From: Pseudomonas sp. NC02 | GTDB taxonomy: Bacteria > Pseudomonadota > Gammaproteobacteria > Pseudomonadales > Pseudomonadaceae | NCBI RefSeq assembly: GCF_002874965.1 | Contig: NZ_CP025624.1 | Coordinates: 3,906,001-3,970,000 of the forward strand | Direction: 5' to 3' | Length of the DNA: 64,000 nt | Shown: one piece after another, positions 43,643 through 51,643 of the stretch | How the letters are laid out: each line of letters starts with the position of its first letter | Position numbering within the stretch: position 1 is the first letter of the stretch | Notes under the pieces: model-generated | The model's database searches: none | Seen by the model: the letters and a program-made list of their open reading frames with translations, nothing else | What the model was told of the DNA's origin: nothing | Position numbers and translations under genes: made by a program

Positions 43643-45469
43643 ATGAGCACACCGCTGGCGCACGATGCCATCATCCAGGACTCCTGGCGCCGCTGCCGGG
43701 CCTATGGCCTGGATCACCAGAGCACACCGAGCTTCGACCAACTGCCCGCAGACGGCGTCAGTCAGTTGCTGGAAAGCCAGCATTCCCTTGTGCAGACCAC
43801 CCACCAGGAAGTGCTGCCCTACTACGAAAACATCCTCAGCAACTCCAACTGCCTGATCATGCTTGCCGACAACCAGGGCCAGGTGCTGACTTCGTGGGGC
43901 ACCCAACGCTTTATCGACCCCAAGCTGGCCCGTGGTTTCAGCGCCGGCGCCAGCTGGATGGAGCGCTCCAGCGGCACCAACGCCATCGGCACCGCCCTGG
44001 CCTGTGCCCAGGCAGTGCATATCGAACATGACGAACACTTCCTCAAGGCCAACCGTTTCATGACCGGCTCGGCAGCGCCGATCTTCGATGCGCAGCGGGA
44101 AATCATCGCGGTGCTGGATGTGTCCAGCGACAGCTACCTGCCGCCCTCCCACACCCTCGGCATGGTCAAGATGATGAGCCAGACCGTCGAGAACCGGCTG
44201 ATCCTCAACCTGTTTCGCGGTGAGCATTTCCAGCTGACGTTCAATACCGGGTTGAACAATCTCGACAGCCAATGGGCCGGGCTGCTGATTTTTGATGAAA
44301 GCGGCCAGGTACTGTCGGCCAATCGCCGGGCCGACAACCTGCTGGGCATCAGCCTGTCGCGGGTGTTGATCGACAGCCTGTTCAAGGTCTCGTTGCTGGA
44401 ACTGCTCAACCAGCCCGAAGGCCTGCCCTTCTCGCTGCAAGCCGCCGGACGCAACCGTTTCCAGTGCCTGCTGAAACGGCCGAAACAGGCGCCAGTGCAG
44501 GCTCGCGTGTTTGTGGAAACGAAAAAGCCCCGCGAACCTGGCCCCACGGCCATCAGTCTCAAGACCCTGCACTTCGGCGATGCCCGCGTGGAAAAGGCCG
44601 TGCGTCAGGCCGAGCGCCTGCTGGAAAAGGATATTCCGTTGCTGATCCACGGTGAAACAGGTGTCGGCAAGGAAGTGTTCGTCAAAGCCCTGCACCAGGC
44701 CAGCTCTCGCAGCCAACAAGCGTTTATCGCGGTCAACTGCGCAGCGATCCCCGCCGAACTGGTGGAGTCGGAACTGTTCGGCTATGAAAAAGGCGCATTC
44801 ACCGGCGCCAACCAGAAAGGCAGCATCGGGCTGATCCGCAAGGCAGACAAAGGCACGCTGTTCCTCGACGAGATCGGCGACATGCCCCTGCCGACCCAGG
44901 CCCGGCTGTTGCGGGTATTGCAGGAACGCTGTGTGCAGCCTGTAGGCAGCAGCGAGTTGTACCCGGTGGATTTGCGGATCATCTCCGCCACCAACCGCTC
45001 GCTGCGCGAACAGGTACAGCTCGGGCGTTTTCGCGAAGACCTGTATTACCGCATCGGTGGCCTGACCCTGGAGCTGCCGCCGCTACGGGAGCGCACGGAT
45101 AAACAGGCGTTGTTCAAGCAGCTGTGGCAACAGCATCGCGAGCCGACGCAGTGGGCCGGGTTGAGTAACGAGGTGCTGGCCTTGTTTGAACAGCATCCGT
45201 GGCCGGGGAACCTGCGCCAAGTGAGCAGCGTGTTGCAGGTGGCGCTGGCCATGGCGGAAGAGCAGCCGATTCGGGTGGAACATTTGCCGGATGATTTTTT
45301 TGTGGATTTGAATGGGGTGGTGCCGGTGTGTGATGCAGTGGATGACAGTCTGGACCTGAATGAGCGACTGAAGGCGGTGGGCGGGAATATCTCTCACCTG
45401 GCCAGAGAGCTTGGCGTCAGCCGCAATACCCTCTACAAACGCCTGCGACAAAACGGGAATTCTGTGTAG
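43643..45469 (+). CDS. Sigma-54-dependent Fis-type activator (AcoR-like)
   Basis: 608 residues. A GAF-like sensing region (about 60-230; SWMERSSGTNAIGTALA is the AcoR-type signature) is followed by the AAA+ core: Walker A GETGVGKE, the sigma-54 contact loop GAFTGA, Walker B GTLFLDEIGDMPL and FREDLYYRIGGL. A Fis-type helix-turn-helix is at the C terminus (HLARELGVSRNTLYKRL). It should activate the divergent ABC operon from its sigma-54 promoter, using the TGAACA array. The GAF ligand is presumably the transported compound or a metabolite of it. Confidence 0.94.
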   Translation: MSTPLAHDAIIQDSWRRCRAYGLDHQSTPSFDQLPADGVSQLLESQHSLVQTTHQEVLPYYENILSNSNCLIMLADNQGQVLTSWGTQRFIDPKLARGFSAGASWMERSSGTNAIGTALACAQAVHIEHDEHFLKANRFMTGSAAPIFDAQREIIAVLDVSSDSYLPPSHTLGMVKMMSQTVENRLILNLFRGEHFQLTFNTGLNNLDSQWAGLLIFDESGQVLSANRRADNLLGISLSRVLIDSLFKVSLLELLNQPEGLPFSLQAAGRNRFQCLLKRPKQAPVQARVFVETKKPREPGPTAISLKTLHFGDARVEKAVRQAERLLEKDIPLLIHGETGVGKEVFVKALHQASSRSQQAFIAVNCAAIPAELVESELFGYEKGAFTGANQKGSIGLIRKADKGTLFLDEIGDMPLPTQARLLRVLQERCVQPVGSSELYPVDLRIISATNRSLREQVQLGRFREDLYYRIGGLTLELPPLRERTDKQALFKQLWQQHREPTQWAGLSNEVLALFEQHPWPGNLRQVSSVLQVALAMAEEQPIRVEHLPDDFFVDLNGVVPVCDAVDDSLDLNERLKAVGGNISHLARELGVSRNTLYKRLRQNGNSV

Positions 45470-45483
45470 AAACACAATCAAAA

Positions 45484-45576
45484 ATGTGGGAGCGGGCTTG
45501 CTCGCGAATGCGGTATATCAGTCGCTGATGCTTTAACTGACAGTCTGCATTCGCGAGCAAGCCCGCTCCCACATTG
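45484..45576. repeat. REP/BIME inverted pair, GGAGCGGGCTTGCTCGCGAA type
   Basis: The arms AATGTGGGAGCGGGCTTGCT... and complement have 29 matching bases. It lies between the convergent activator and symporter genes. Confidence 0.9.
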
Positions 45577-45603
45577 GAACTACATTGGGTTAGAGAAGTG
45601 GGT

Positions 45604-47136
45604 TCAGTTCAGGACCGGCGTTGCCCCCATTGGCACTTTGCGCCCTGGCGCCGCCATCTCAAACAACTGCTCCACCCGAACACTCTCCTGCGCACTCGGC
45701 TTGATCGCCAATGCACACGCCACAAAAATCCCCGCATTGACCACCAGCCCCACAATCCCGCTGGTCAACGACCCCAGCCCAGGAATGTCGTCCGGGTACA
45801 TCGTCGTCAGCACAATCGCCACTACAATCCCCGCCAGCATCCCGGCAATCGCGCCTTCCTTGTTGCCGCGGCGGCTGAAAATGCCGAAGAACAGCGGCAC
45901 CGCCAATTGGATAATCCCCTGGTAGGAAATCTGCGCCAGCAATTGCAGTCGCGCGTAATCAAAGGTCAGGTATGCCAGCACCGAGGCGGCAACGATAAAC
46001 ACCACCATCCCGGACTTGGCCAGCAGCGTCAGTTGCCGGTCGGTACGCGGGGTGTTCCAGGTGGCAAGGTCGTTGGCGAACTGGGTGCCGCAGACCTGCA
46101 CGCAGCCGTCGACGTGGCCGATGCTCGCCGCCAGTACGATGACGATAGCCAGCGCCAGCATCCACGGCCCGCCGATGTCGAACAGCGAGAGGAACCAACC
46201 TTGTTGCGGGTGCGCGATGACGTTCGAGTCCTGGCTGATGGCCGCGGCAAACAGCATCAGAATCCCGTAGAAACCACCCACCAACAGGATCGTGTACAGC
46301 GTGCCTTTCTTCACCGCCTTGACGCCGCTGGCGGTGTAGATGCGCTGGAAGCTCATGGGCCAGCACATCGAGCCGATCACGCCGGTAAAGATCAGGCTGA
46401 ACATGTACAGCGGGCCGTAACCGGTGCCGCTGGCGCCGGGAATCAGCAACATTTTCGCCGGCAGGTGCGACAGGTTGGAGAACGACGCCTGGTCGCCGAA
46501 CAGCAGGAACACACACAGCGCCGCACACACGACATAGGCGATCAGGCCCTGGAACATGTCGGTCATGATCAGCCCGCGCATGCCCATGCTCACGGTCCAG
46601 TACTGGCGCACCAGCACCACCACCACGCCGGCGACCAGGCAGGTGGTGACGCCCCAGCGGCCGAAGCTGGCGAACTGGAACAACATCGCCAACGCCTGGA
46701 TGCCCATCACCACCCACGGGAATACCGAGATGATGCCGATGATCGAGGCCACGCGCTTGACCACCGGGCTGTTGAAGCGCATGCCGAGCAAGTCCGGCTG
46801 GGTGCGCAGGTTGAAACGCTGGCCCCAGGTCCACGCGCGGCGGGCCATCAGGTACATTGCCGTCACGCCAAGGGTGGCGTAGACCATGCCGTAGAAGCCC
46901 AGGGCGCCGCCGATGGTCAGGGCGAAAAACGCGGTAAAGGTCGAGCCCGGCCACCACGAGTTGGTGTAACACATGGCGATGTACCACGGCCCATAGGAGC
47001 GCCCGCCTACGGCGTAATCGGAAAAACTCGTGCTCTCGCGGTTGGTGGCGTACAGCACGGCGATCATCCCGGCCAGGAACAGGCCGATGACGCCGAAGGT
47101 GATAAAGAGGTTGGCATCGCTGGCGGTGCTGATCAT
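45604..47136 (-). CDS. Sodium:solute symporter (SSS family)
   Basis: 510 residues from ATG 47136 (GGGAG 7 bases upstream). About 13 helices. The N-terminal region (NLFITFGVIGLFLAGM, TSFSDYAVGGRSYGPWYIAM) and the central motif GTGYGPLYMFSLIFTGVIGS fit the SSS family of Na+-coupled uptake systems. Its start overlaps the small upstream gene by 4 bases. Substrate unknown; the kinases and hydrolase upstream suggest an amino-alcohol or amide-containing compound. Confidence 0.92.
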   Translation of the reverse strand: MISTASDANLFITFGVIGLFLAGMIAVLYATNRESTSFSDYAVGGRSYGPWYIAMCYTNSWWPGSTFTAFFALTIGGALGFYGMVYATLGVTAMYLMARRAWTWGQRFNLRTQPDLLGMRFNSPVVKRVASIIGIISVFPWVVMGIQALAMLFQFASFGRWGVTTCLVAGVVVVLVRQYWTVSMGMRGLIMTDMFQGLIAYVVCAALCVFLLFGDQASFSNLSHLPAKMLLIPGASGTGYGPLYMFSLIFTGVIGSMCWPMSFQRIYTASGVKAVKKGTLYTILLVGGFYGILMLFAAAISQDSNVIAHPQQGWFLSLFDIGGPWMLALAIVIVLAASIGHVDGCVQVCGTQFANDLATWNTPRTDRQLTLLAKSGMVVFIVAASVLAYLTFDYARLQLLAQISYQGIIQLAVPLFFGIFSRRGNKEGAIAGMLAGIVVAIVLTTMYPDDIPGLGSLTSGIVGLVVNAGIFVACALAIKPSAQESVRVEQLFEMAAPGRKVPMGATPVLN

Positions 47137-47387
47137 TGCGCATCTCCCTCTTCGGGTATTTCGCCGGCCTTCAATTCGGCGACGTACAACGCCCACAGGC
47201 CCAGGCCTGCGAGGACGGCAATGGCGATCCAGTAGAAGATCGGCAACGGTATGCCCAGTACCAACGCGGTACTGCCGCTCACGCTCAAATAGAACGGCGG
47301 GAATAAGGCGAGCATCAGCAACAGGAAAAAGTACACGCCGAAGAGTTGGCTTTTCAGGCGTCCGGGTGGTGCGCTATCAGATTTCAT
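47133..47387 (-). CDS. Small two-helix partner of the symporter (DUF3311-like)
   Basis: 84 residues from ATG 47387 (AAGGAG 10 bases upstream). Two transmembrane helices (about 14-36 and 45-66: SQLFGVYFFLLLMLALFPPF, YWIAIAVLAGLGLWALYVAE). Small membrane proteins of this layout often precede SSS symporters and are thought to be subunits or assembly factors. It overlaps the symporter start by 4 bases. A 22-base palindrome lies 33 bases upstream. Confidence 0.8.
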   Translation of the reverse strand: MKSDSAPPGRLKSQLFGVYFFLLLMLALFPPFYLSVSGSTALVLGIPLPIFYWIAIAVLAGLGLWALYVAELKAGEIPEEGDAQ

Positions 47388-47419
47388 GAGTCGGGTGCTC
47401 CTTGAATTTGTGGATCGTT

Positions 47420-47441
47420 TTTTTGTGTGATCAAACAAAAA
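47420..47441. promoter_or_regulatory. 22-base palindrome, likely operator of the symporter unit
   Basis: The two 11-base arms are complementary at 10 positions (TTTTTGTGTGA / TCAAACAAAAA on the plus strand), centred on TGATCA. It lies 33 bases upstream of the DUF3311-like start, in the 130-base gap that breaks the kinase genes from the transporter genes. A DeoR regulator is encoded upstream and is the obvious candidate to bind; a CRP/Vfr-like site (TGTGA-type half) is the alternative. Confidence 0.5.
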
Positions 47442-47517
47442 TCAAGCAGTGAAAACGCAGGCACCAATCAGCGCCCAAGTGACTTCATTCAATGCATTAT
47501 TGTTGTCTGGCGCAGGC

Positions 47518-48453
47518 TCAAGCCTGTCTTAGCCAGGTTTCCCATTGCGAATCGTTGATGCTGCTGCGGGCACGCATGTGCTTCCAGGTGCCGTATTTGT
47601 AGAAGTCGAAATCCAGCTGCGACACCGCGTGCTGCACCATCGCCCAGGTCGACCATTTGATGTCCGCCAGGGCCTTGTGCAACTTGATGCGCGCGAGGTT
47701 CTGCGGGGTGACCTGGCCGAAGTAATCCTCGATCAGGGCCAGTTCCATTTCATCAGTGAAAAACATCTCGCCGAACCACAGCGCCAGTTCGTAATGCCGG
47801 TCGTTGTTGGAGGCGTATTCGAAGTCCACCAGACGAATTTGCCGACGGTCGTTGAGCATGAAATTACCCGCCAGGGTGTCATTCATGCAGGGAGCCAGGT
47901 CGATGCCGGAAGCTTGCAGCACGCCCCGGGCGCGGTCGCATTGGCGGCGCAGCCAGGCGTCGTCGGCGGGCTTGCAGCCGTTGAGCTGCTCCACCTGCCG
48001 CTGGTGCTCGGCAATCATGTCGAACACGGTCTTGGTCTGCACCAGTGGCGGCTGGTCGTTGAACGCCTTGAGGGCGTGCAGCGCGTTGTGGCGCACGTCG
48101 CGGTCGAGGAAGTCGTGGTTGGAGGAGGCGCGCCAGCCCTCCATGAACTCGAAGACTTCCACGCCGAACTCTTCAAGGAATGCGAACACCGGCGCGCCAT
48201 AGCCGGTTTGCGCCGCCTTGAGGCTGGCGTCGTGGGCCGTGCGGCGGTCAATGAACATCTCGGTGCCCACGCCCGGCACCTTGAAGAAATACGCAGTGTC
48301 GATCCCGGCCACTTCCACCCGCCAGTTGGTGTTGGAAATCCCGCCGCTGACCGGTTCATAACGAATGCCGGTGCCGCCCCAACTGGCAACCCCGCGCACC
48401 GCCGCTTCCAGCTGACACTCTTGTGGCGTACACGCCTCACCTAACGCTTTCAT
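47518..48453 (-). CDS. Choline/ethanolamine kinase-like phosphotransferase
   Basis: 311 residues from ATG 48453 (AGGAGG upstream). N-terminal nucleotide-binding region: YEPVSGGISNTNWRVEV, YFFKVPGVGTEMFIDR; the catalytic loop reads CMNDTLAGNFML and the metal motif LVDFEYASNND. In the choline kinase family the loop is normally HND: the His is replaced by Met here, while the catalytic Asp and Asn are kept. It overlaps the next kinase upstream by 4 bases (48450-48453), so the two are coupled. Substrate: probably an amino alcohol, by family. Confidence 0.88.
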   Translation of the reverse strand: MKALGEACTPQECQLEAAVRGVASWGGTGIRYEPVSGGISNTNWRVEVAGIDTAYFFKVPGVGTEMFIDRRTAHDASLKAAQTGYGAPVFAFLEEFGVEVFEFMEGWRASSNHDFLDRDVRHNALHALKAFNDQPPLVQTKTVFDMIAEHQRQVEQLNGCKPADDAWLRRQCDRARGVLQASGIDLAPCMNDTLAGNFMLNDRRQIRLVDFEYASNNDRHYELALWFGEMFFTDEMELALIEDYFGQVTPQNLARIKLHKALADIKWSTWAMVQHAVSQLDFDFYKYGTWKHMRARSSINDSQWETWLRQA

Positions 48454-49406
48454 GCCTGCCCCTCCTGTACCTGACGTAGCCAACCTTCAAACCGCGGGTC
48501 TTGCAGACTTTGGCGGCAGCGCAACAGCGTCCACTGCCCGACCTTGGAAAACTCCAGCGGCCGCGCCGAGGTAGCGCCGACCCACAGGCCCCAGAGCGTC
48601 CAGTACCAATCGTTGACCAAGGCGTACAAGCGGCAGCGCGCATAGTCGCTTTCACGGCACTCGCCGGCCCAGGCATGGATGCCTTCGCGCCAGTCGTTTT
48701 CGAAGACGTACAACTCGTTAAGGCTGATCGCCACGTCGTACCAGGGATCACCACTGCCGGCGTAATCGAAGTCGATCAGTTGCAGGGCGCCGTCCGGGCC
48801 GATCATCACGTTGCTCGCTACGCCGTCGCCGTGCAGCGGCACCGAGTCGCTGGCGTTCAGTTGCAGCGAGGTCCAGGCCAGGTCAATGCAGGTGCTGATC
48901 CAGGCGTGGTCGATGGGCAAGGCCACGCTGTAGCGCACGCATAATTCGCGCAGGTGCTGGATGTCTTGCAGCGGCGAGCGGGCGAAGCCCGGCGAGGTGC
49001 CTTGGTGCAATTGTTTCTTCAGGGCCCAGAGCGCTTGCAGGCGCCGGGGCTGCATCAATTCGTCGAGGCGGGCCCAACGCCACTCGCTGGTGGGCAACGC
49101 ATCCAGCAGCAACACGCCGGCCGTGGCATCCACCAGGCGCACACCCGGCGTCACGTCGCAATCAGCTGCCAGTTGGGTGGCGCGGGCAGTGCGTTCAATG
49201 TCGATCAGCGCGCGCATGTCGTCATGCAAGACTTTGGCGTAACACTGGCCCCACGGTGCGCTGACGGTAAAACCGGCCCACTCGGTGGCCAGGCGTACCG
49301 GCGAGGCAATCCCGGCGGTGCCCTCTTCGACCACCACATGGGCGGACAAGCCGGCGGCCTCCAGGGCGCCCAGCAGCCGTGACTTTGCTTGCAAACGACT
49401 CGACAT
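48450..49406 (-). CDS. APH/choline kinase-family phosphotransferase
   Basis: 318 residues from ATG 49406 (GAGGT 6 bases upstream). The catalytic loop is LHGDGVASNVMIGPDG and the metal motif LIDFDYAGSGDPWYDVAISL, both intact, in contrast to the second kinase of the pair. N-terminal lobe: ATEWAGFTVSAPWGQCYAKVL. It is followed by the second kinase with a 4-base overlap and preceded by the amidohydrolase (8-base gap), so it belongs to one operon. The family phosphorylates small hydroxylated amines or antibiotics. Confidence 0.88.
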   Translation of the reverse strand: MSSRLQAKSRLLGALEAAGLSAHVVVEEGTAGIASPVRLATEWAGFTVSAPWGQCYAKVLHDDMRALIDIERTARATQLAADCDVTPGVRLVDATAGVLLLDALPTSEWRWARLDELMQPRRLQALWALKKQLHQGTSPGFARSPLQDIQHLRELCVRYSVALPIDHAWISTCIDLAWTSLQLNASDSVPLHGDGVASNVMIGPDGALQLIDFDYAGSGDPWYDVAISLNELYVFENDWREGIHAWAGECRESDYARCRLYALVNDWYWTLWGLWVGATSARPLEFSKVGQWTLLRCRQSLQDPRFEGWLRQVQEGQA

Positions 49407-49414
49407 GGCAGACC

Positions 49415-50695
49415 TCAGCGGTAGGCGTTGGGGGTGGAACAGGCGCGGTGCAGCAACGCGGTCAGCATGTGCAGGCCGTTGCGCATGTCCTGTTCGCTGG
49501 TGAATTCCGCTTCGTTGTGGGACACGCCATTGCTGCTCGGGATAAACAGCAGGCACACCGGGTAATGCCGGCTCAGGCTGATGGCGTCGTGGCCTGACAC
49601 GGTGACGCTATTGCCGATGGGCAAGCGCAGTTGCTGGCCGACCCCGTAGGCCAGCTCGGCAAAACCGTGATGCAGGTGGCTCGGCTCACGCAGGGCGCGG
49701 CTTTCGATGCTGTAGTCAGTCGACGTGGCGCTGGCGGTGGCCTTGAGGCTGGCGTCCAGGCGCGCACCGGCTGCGGCCAGTAATTCGGTGTCGGGCGAGC
49801 GGTACTCGACATGCAACGTCACGCTGGAAGGCACCACGTTGGGGGAATTGGGATAGATCTCCAGGCGCCCCACCGAGCTGTGCAGCAGCACGCCGTGCAG
49901 GTCGGCCTCCGCCCGCACCGCAGTGATCGCGTGGGCGGCGGCCAGCAAGGCGTCCTTGCGCGCGGCCATGGGCGTAGGGCCGGTGTGGTTCTGTTCACCG
50001 ATGAACCGAATCCGTTGCTTGAGGGCGGCCCAGGTGTCGCGCACCACACCGATGGCCAGCCCGTCGCGCTCAAGGCCATCACCTTGTTCGACGTGGATTT
50101 CCACATAACCGGCGACGTCCAGCTCGACGCGGCCCTCCCCCAGATAACCAATCTGCTGCAGCGCATGCTTGAGGCTGATGCCATCGCCATCGCGGCAGGC
50201 CCAGGCGTCCTGCAGGGCCAAGTCACCGGTGAACACGCTGCTGCCGATCAGGCTGGGCTGGAAACGCGCGCCCTCCTCGTTGGTCCAGTTCACCACCGCC
50301 AGGTTGCACGCCGGCGTTTCGCCGCGCTCGCGCAGTTGGCGAGCCAGGCTGGCCACCGCGACTGCGCCGGCCAGCACGCCATAGACCCCATCGAAACGCC
50401 CGGCACTCGGCTGGCTGTCGAGATGCGAGCCACACAGCACGTAGGGCGCTTCTGGATTAAAGGTGATCAAACCGAACATGTTACCCACTGCATCCACACG
50501 CACGTCAAAACCGCGTTCAGTCAGCCAGGCCGCGAACAGGTCGCGCACGGCGCCGTCTTCAGCCGAGGCGGCGAGGCGATGCAGCCCACCGGCCTTGGTC
50601 GCGCCGATGACCGAGGTGTCGCGGAACAGCGCCTCGAAGGTTTCAAGGTCCTGTTCACTGGGCACCAGCAACTCAGGGGTAAAGGATATCGACAT
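49415..50695 (-). CDS. Zn-dependent amidohydrolase, N-carbamoyl/allantoate-type
   Basis: 426 residues from ATG 50695 (GGAG 7 bases upstream); it overlaps the DeoR gene end by 23 bases. The M20/hydantoinase-carbamoylase fold shows metal ligands in CGSHLDSQPSAGRFDGVYGV, NEEGARFQPS and HVEQGDGLE, with the dimer-contacting HTGPTPM and the distal histidine GHDAISL. Relatives cleave N-carbamoyl amino acids, allantoate, ureidoglycolate or similar amides. The substrate is probably shared with the symporter and kinases. Confidence 0.93.
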   Translation of the reverse strand: MSISFTPELLVPSEQDLETFEALFRDTSVIGATKAGGLHRLAASAEDGAVRDLFAAWLTERGFDVRVDAVGNMFGLITFNPEAPYVLCGSHLDSQPSAGRFDGVYGVLAGAVAVASLARQLRERGETPACNLAVVNWTNEEGARFQPSLIGSSVFTGDLALQDAWACRDGDGISLKHALQQIGYLGEGRVELDVAGYVEIHVEQGDGLERDGLAIGVVRDTWAALKQRIRFIGEQNHTGPTPMAARKDALLAAAHAITAVRAEADLHGVLLHSSVGRLEIYPNSPNVVPSSVTLHVEYRSPDTELLAAAGARLDASLKATASATSTDYSIESRALREPSHLHHGFAELAYGVGQQLRLPIGNSVTVSGHDAISLSRHYPVCLLFIPSSNGVSHNEAEFTSEQDMRNGLHMLTALLHRACSTPNAYR

Positions 50696-51431
50696 GGGCT
50701 TGCTCCAGGCGGGTCGCAAAGTCGTTGGACGGCGCACGATTGGTGACCAGGGTCGTGATGGCGCTGAACGGCAGCGTATTGATAAAGGTGCGGTGGCCGA
50801 ACTTGGCGTCATCGGCCAGGATCACGCTGCGCAGGCTGTGTTTGGTCAGTTCCCGGCGCAGCAGCGCCTCGGGCTCCTGGTAGTCCATGAACCCCAGCTC
50901 CAGGTCGACAGCGCCGATGCCCATGAAGGCAATGTCGTAGTGGAACTGTCGGACGAATTCCAGGGTGTGGGCGCCAATCAGCGCGTTGTCGTTGCGGCGC
51001 ACATCGCCGGGCACCACCAGCACCTGGTTGGCGCTTTGCTCGGTGATCAGGCGGGCGATGTCCAGGGAGTTGGTGATGATGCGCAACTGGCTGAACGCGG
51101 TCAGTTGCTGGGCCAGGGCCAGGGTCGAGGTGCCGGTGTCGAGGAACAGCACCATGCCTTCGCTCACCAGCTTCGCTGCACACACCGCGATACGCGTCTT
51201 GGCCTGGGGCTTGATGCGGCTGCGCACCTGCAGCGGCTGTTCTTCGTTGAGCCGCGGCAGGATCGCGCCGCCGTGGATGCGCCGCAGCTTGCCGGCTTCT
51301 TCCAGGTACTTGAAGTCGCGGCGGATGGTTTCTTCGGAGACGAACAGCGCCTGCGCCAGGTCCGACGCCTTGACGCGCTGGTGTTGGGTGAGCAGGAGCA
51401 TGATTTCGTCGAGACGTGGCTGGTTGAGCAT
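50673..51431 (-). CDS. DeoR/GlpR-family transcriptional regulator
   Basis: 252 residues from ATG 51431. Winged helix MLLLTQHQRVKASDLAQALF, SEETIRRDFKYLEEAGKL, then the phosphosugar-binding domain (FLDTGTSTLALAQQL, IITNSLDIARLI, GIGAVDLELGFMDYQE). The ribosome site for this ATG is weak. A GTG at 51548 has a good AGAGG 5 bases upstream but would add 39 atypical residues. As the first gene of the run it likely controls the hydrolase-kinase-symporter genes, with an effector that may be a phosphorylated intermediate made by the kinases. Confidence 0.9.
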   Translation of the reverse strand: MLNQPRLDEIMLLLTQHQRVKASDLAQALFVSEETIRRDFKYLEEAGKLRRIHGGAILPRLNEEQPLQVRSRIKPQAKTRIAVCAAKLVSEGMVLFLDTGTSTLALAQQLTAFSQLRIITNSLDIARLITEQSANQVLVVPGDVRRNDNALIGAHTLEFVRQFHYDIAFMGIGAVDLELGFMDYQEPEALLRRELTKHSLRSVILADDAKFGHRTFINTLPFSAITTLVTNRAPSNDFATRLEQAHVDILYP

Positions 51432-51643
51432 AAAAGAGGTATTCCAGGGCAGGTTCAGGCGGCCGGTATTGCGCGCCCCACGGCGAAACGCGGCGCGAGC
51501 CGGTCCAGCGGGGAGCATAGAACGTAATACAGCCATGGACAGGGTCACGGGTACCTCTCACTCATCAGGGTGTGAAAGGGCAGGACAACACAAAGCGTTT
51601 ATCACGGGCGGGCTTCTTTTGAGCCCACTCCGGGTTCAATCAA

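Noticed and set aside
45574..47235. 553-codon plus-strand open frame
   Set aside because: Antisense to the SSS symporter gene, which has clear family segments.
49407..49556. Longer N terminus for the first kinase (open to 49556)
   Set aside because: The added 50 residues are antisense-like and overlap the amidohydrolase end; ATG 49406 has a good ribosome site.
51609..51625. GGGCT/AGCCC hairpin after the amidase gene as terminator
   Set aside because: Only five base pairs and no T run on the minus strand; too weak to call.
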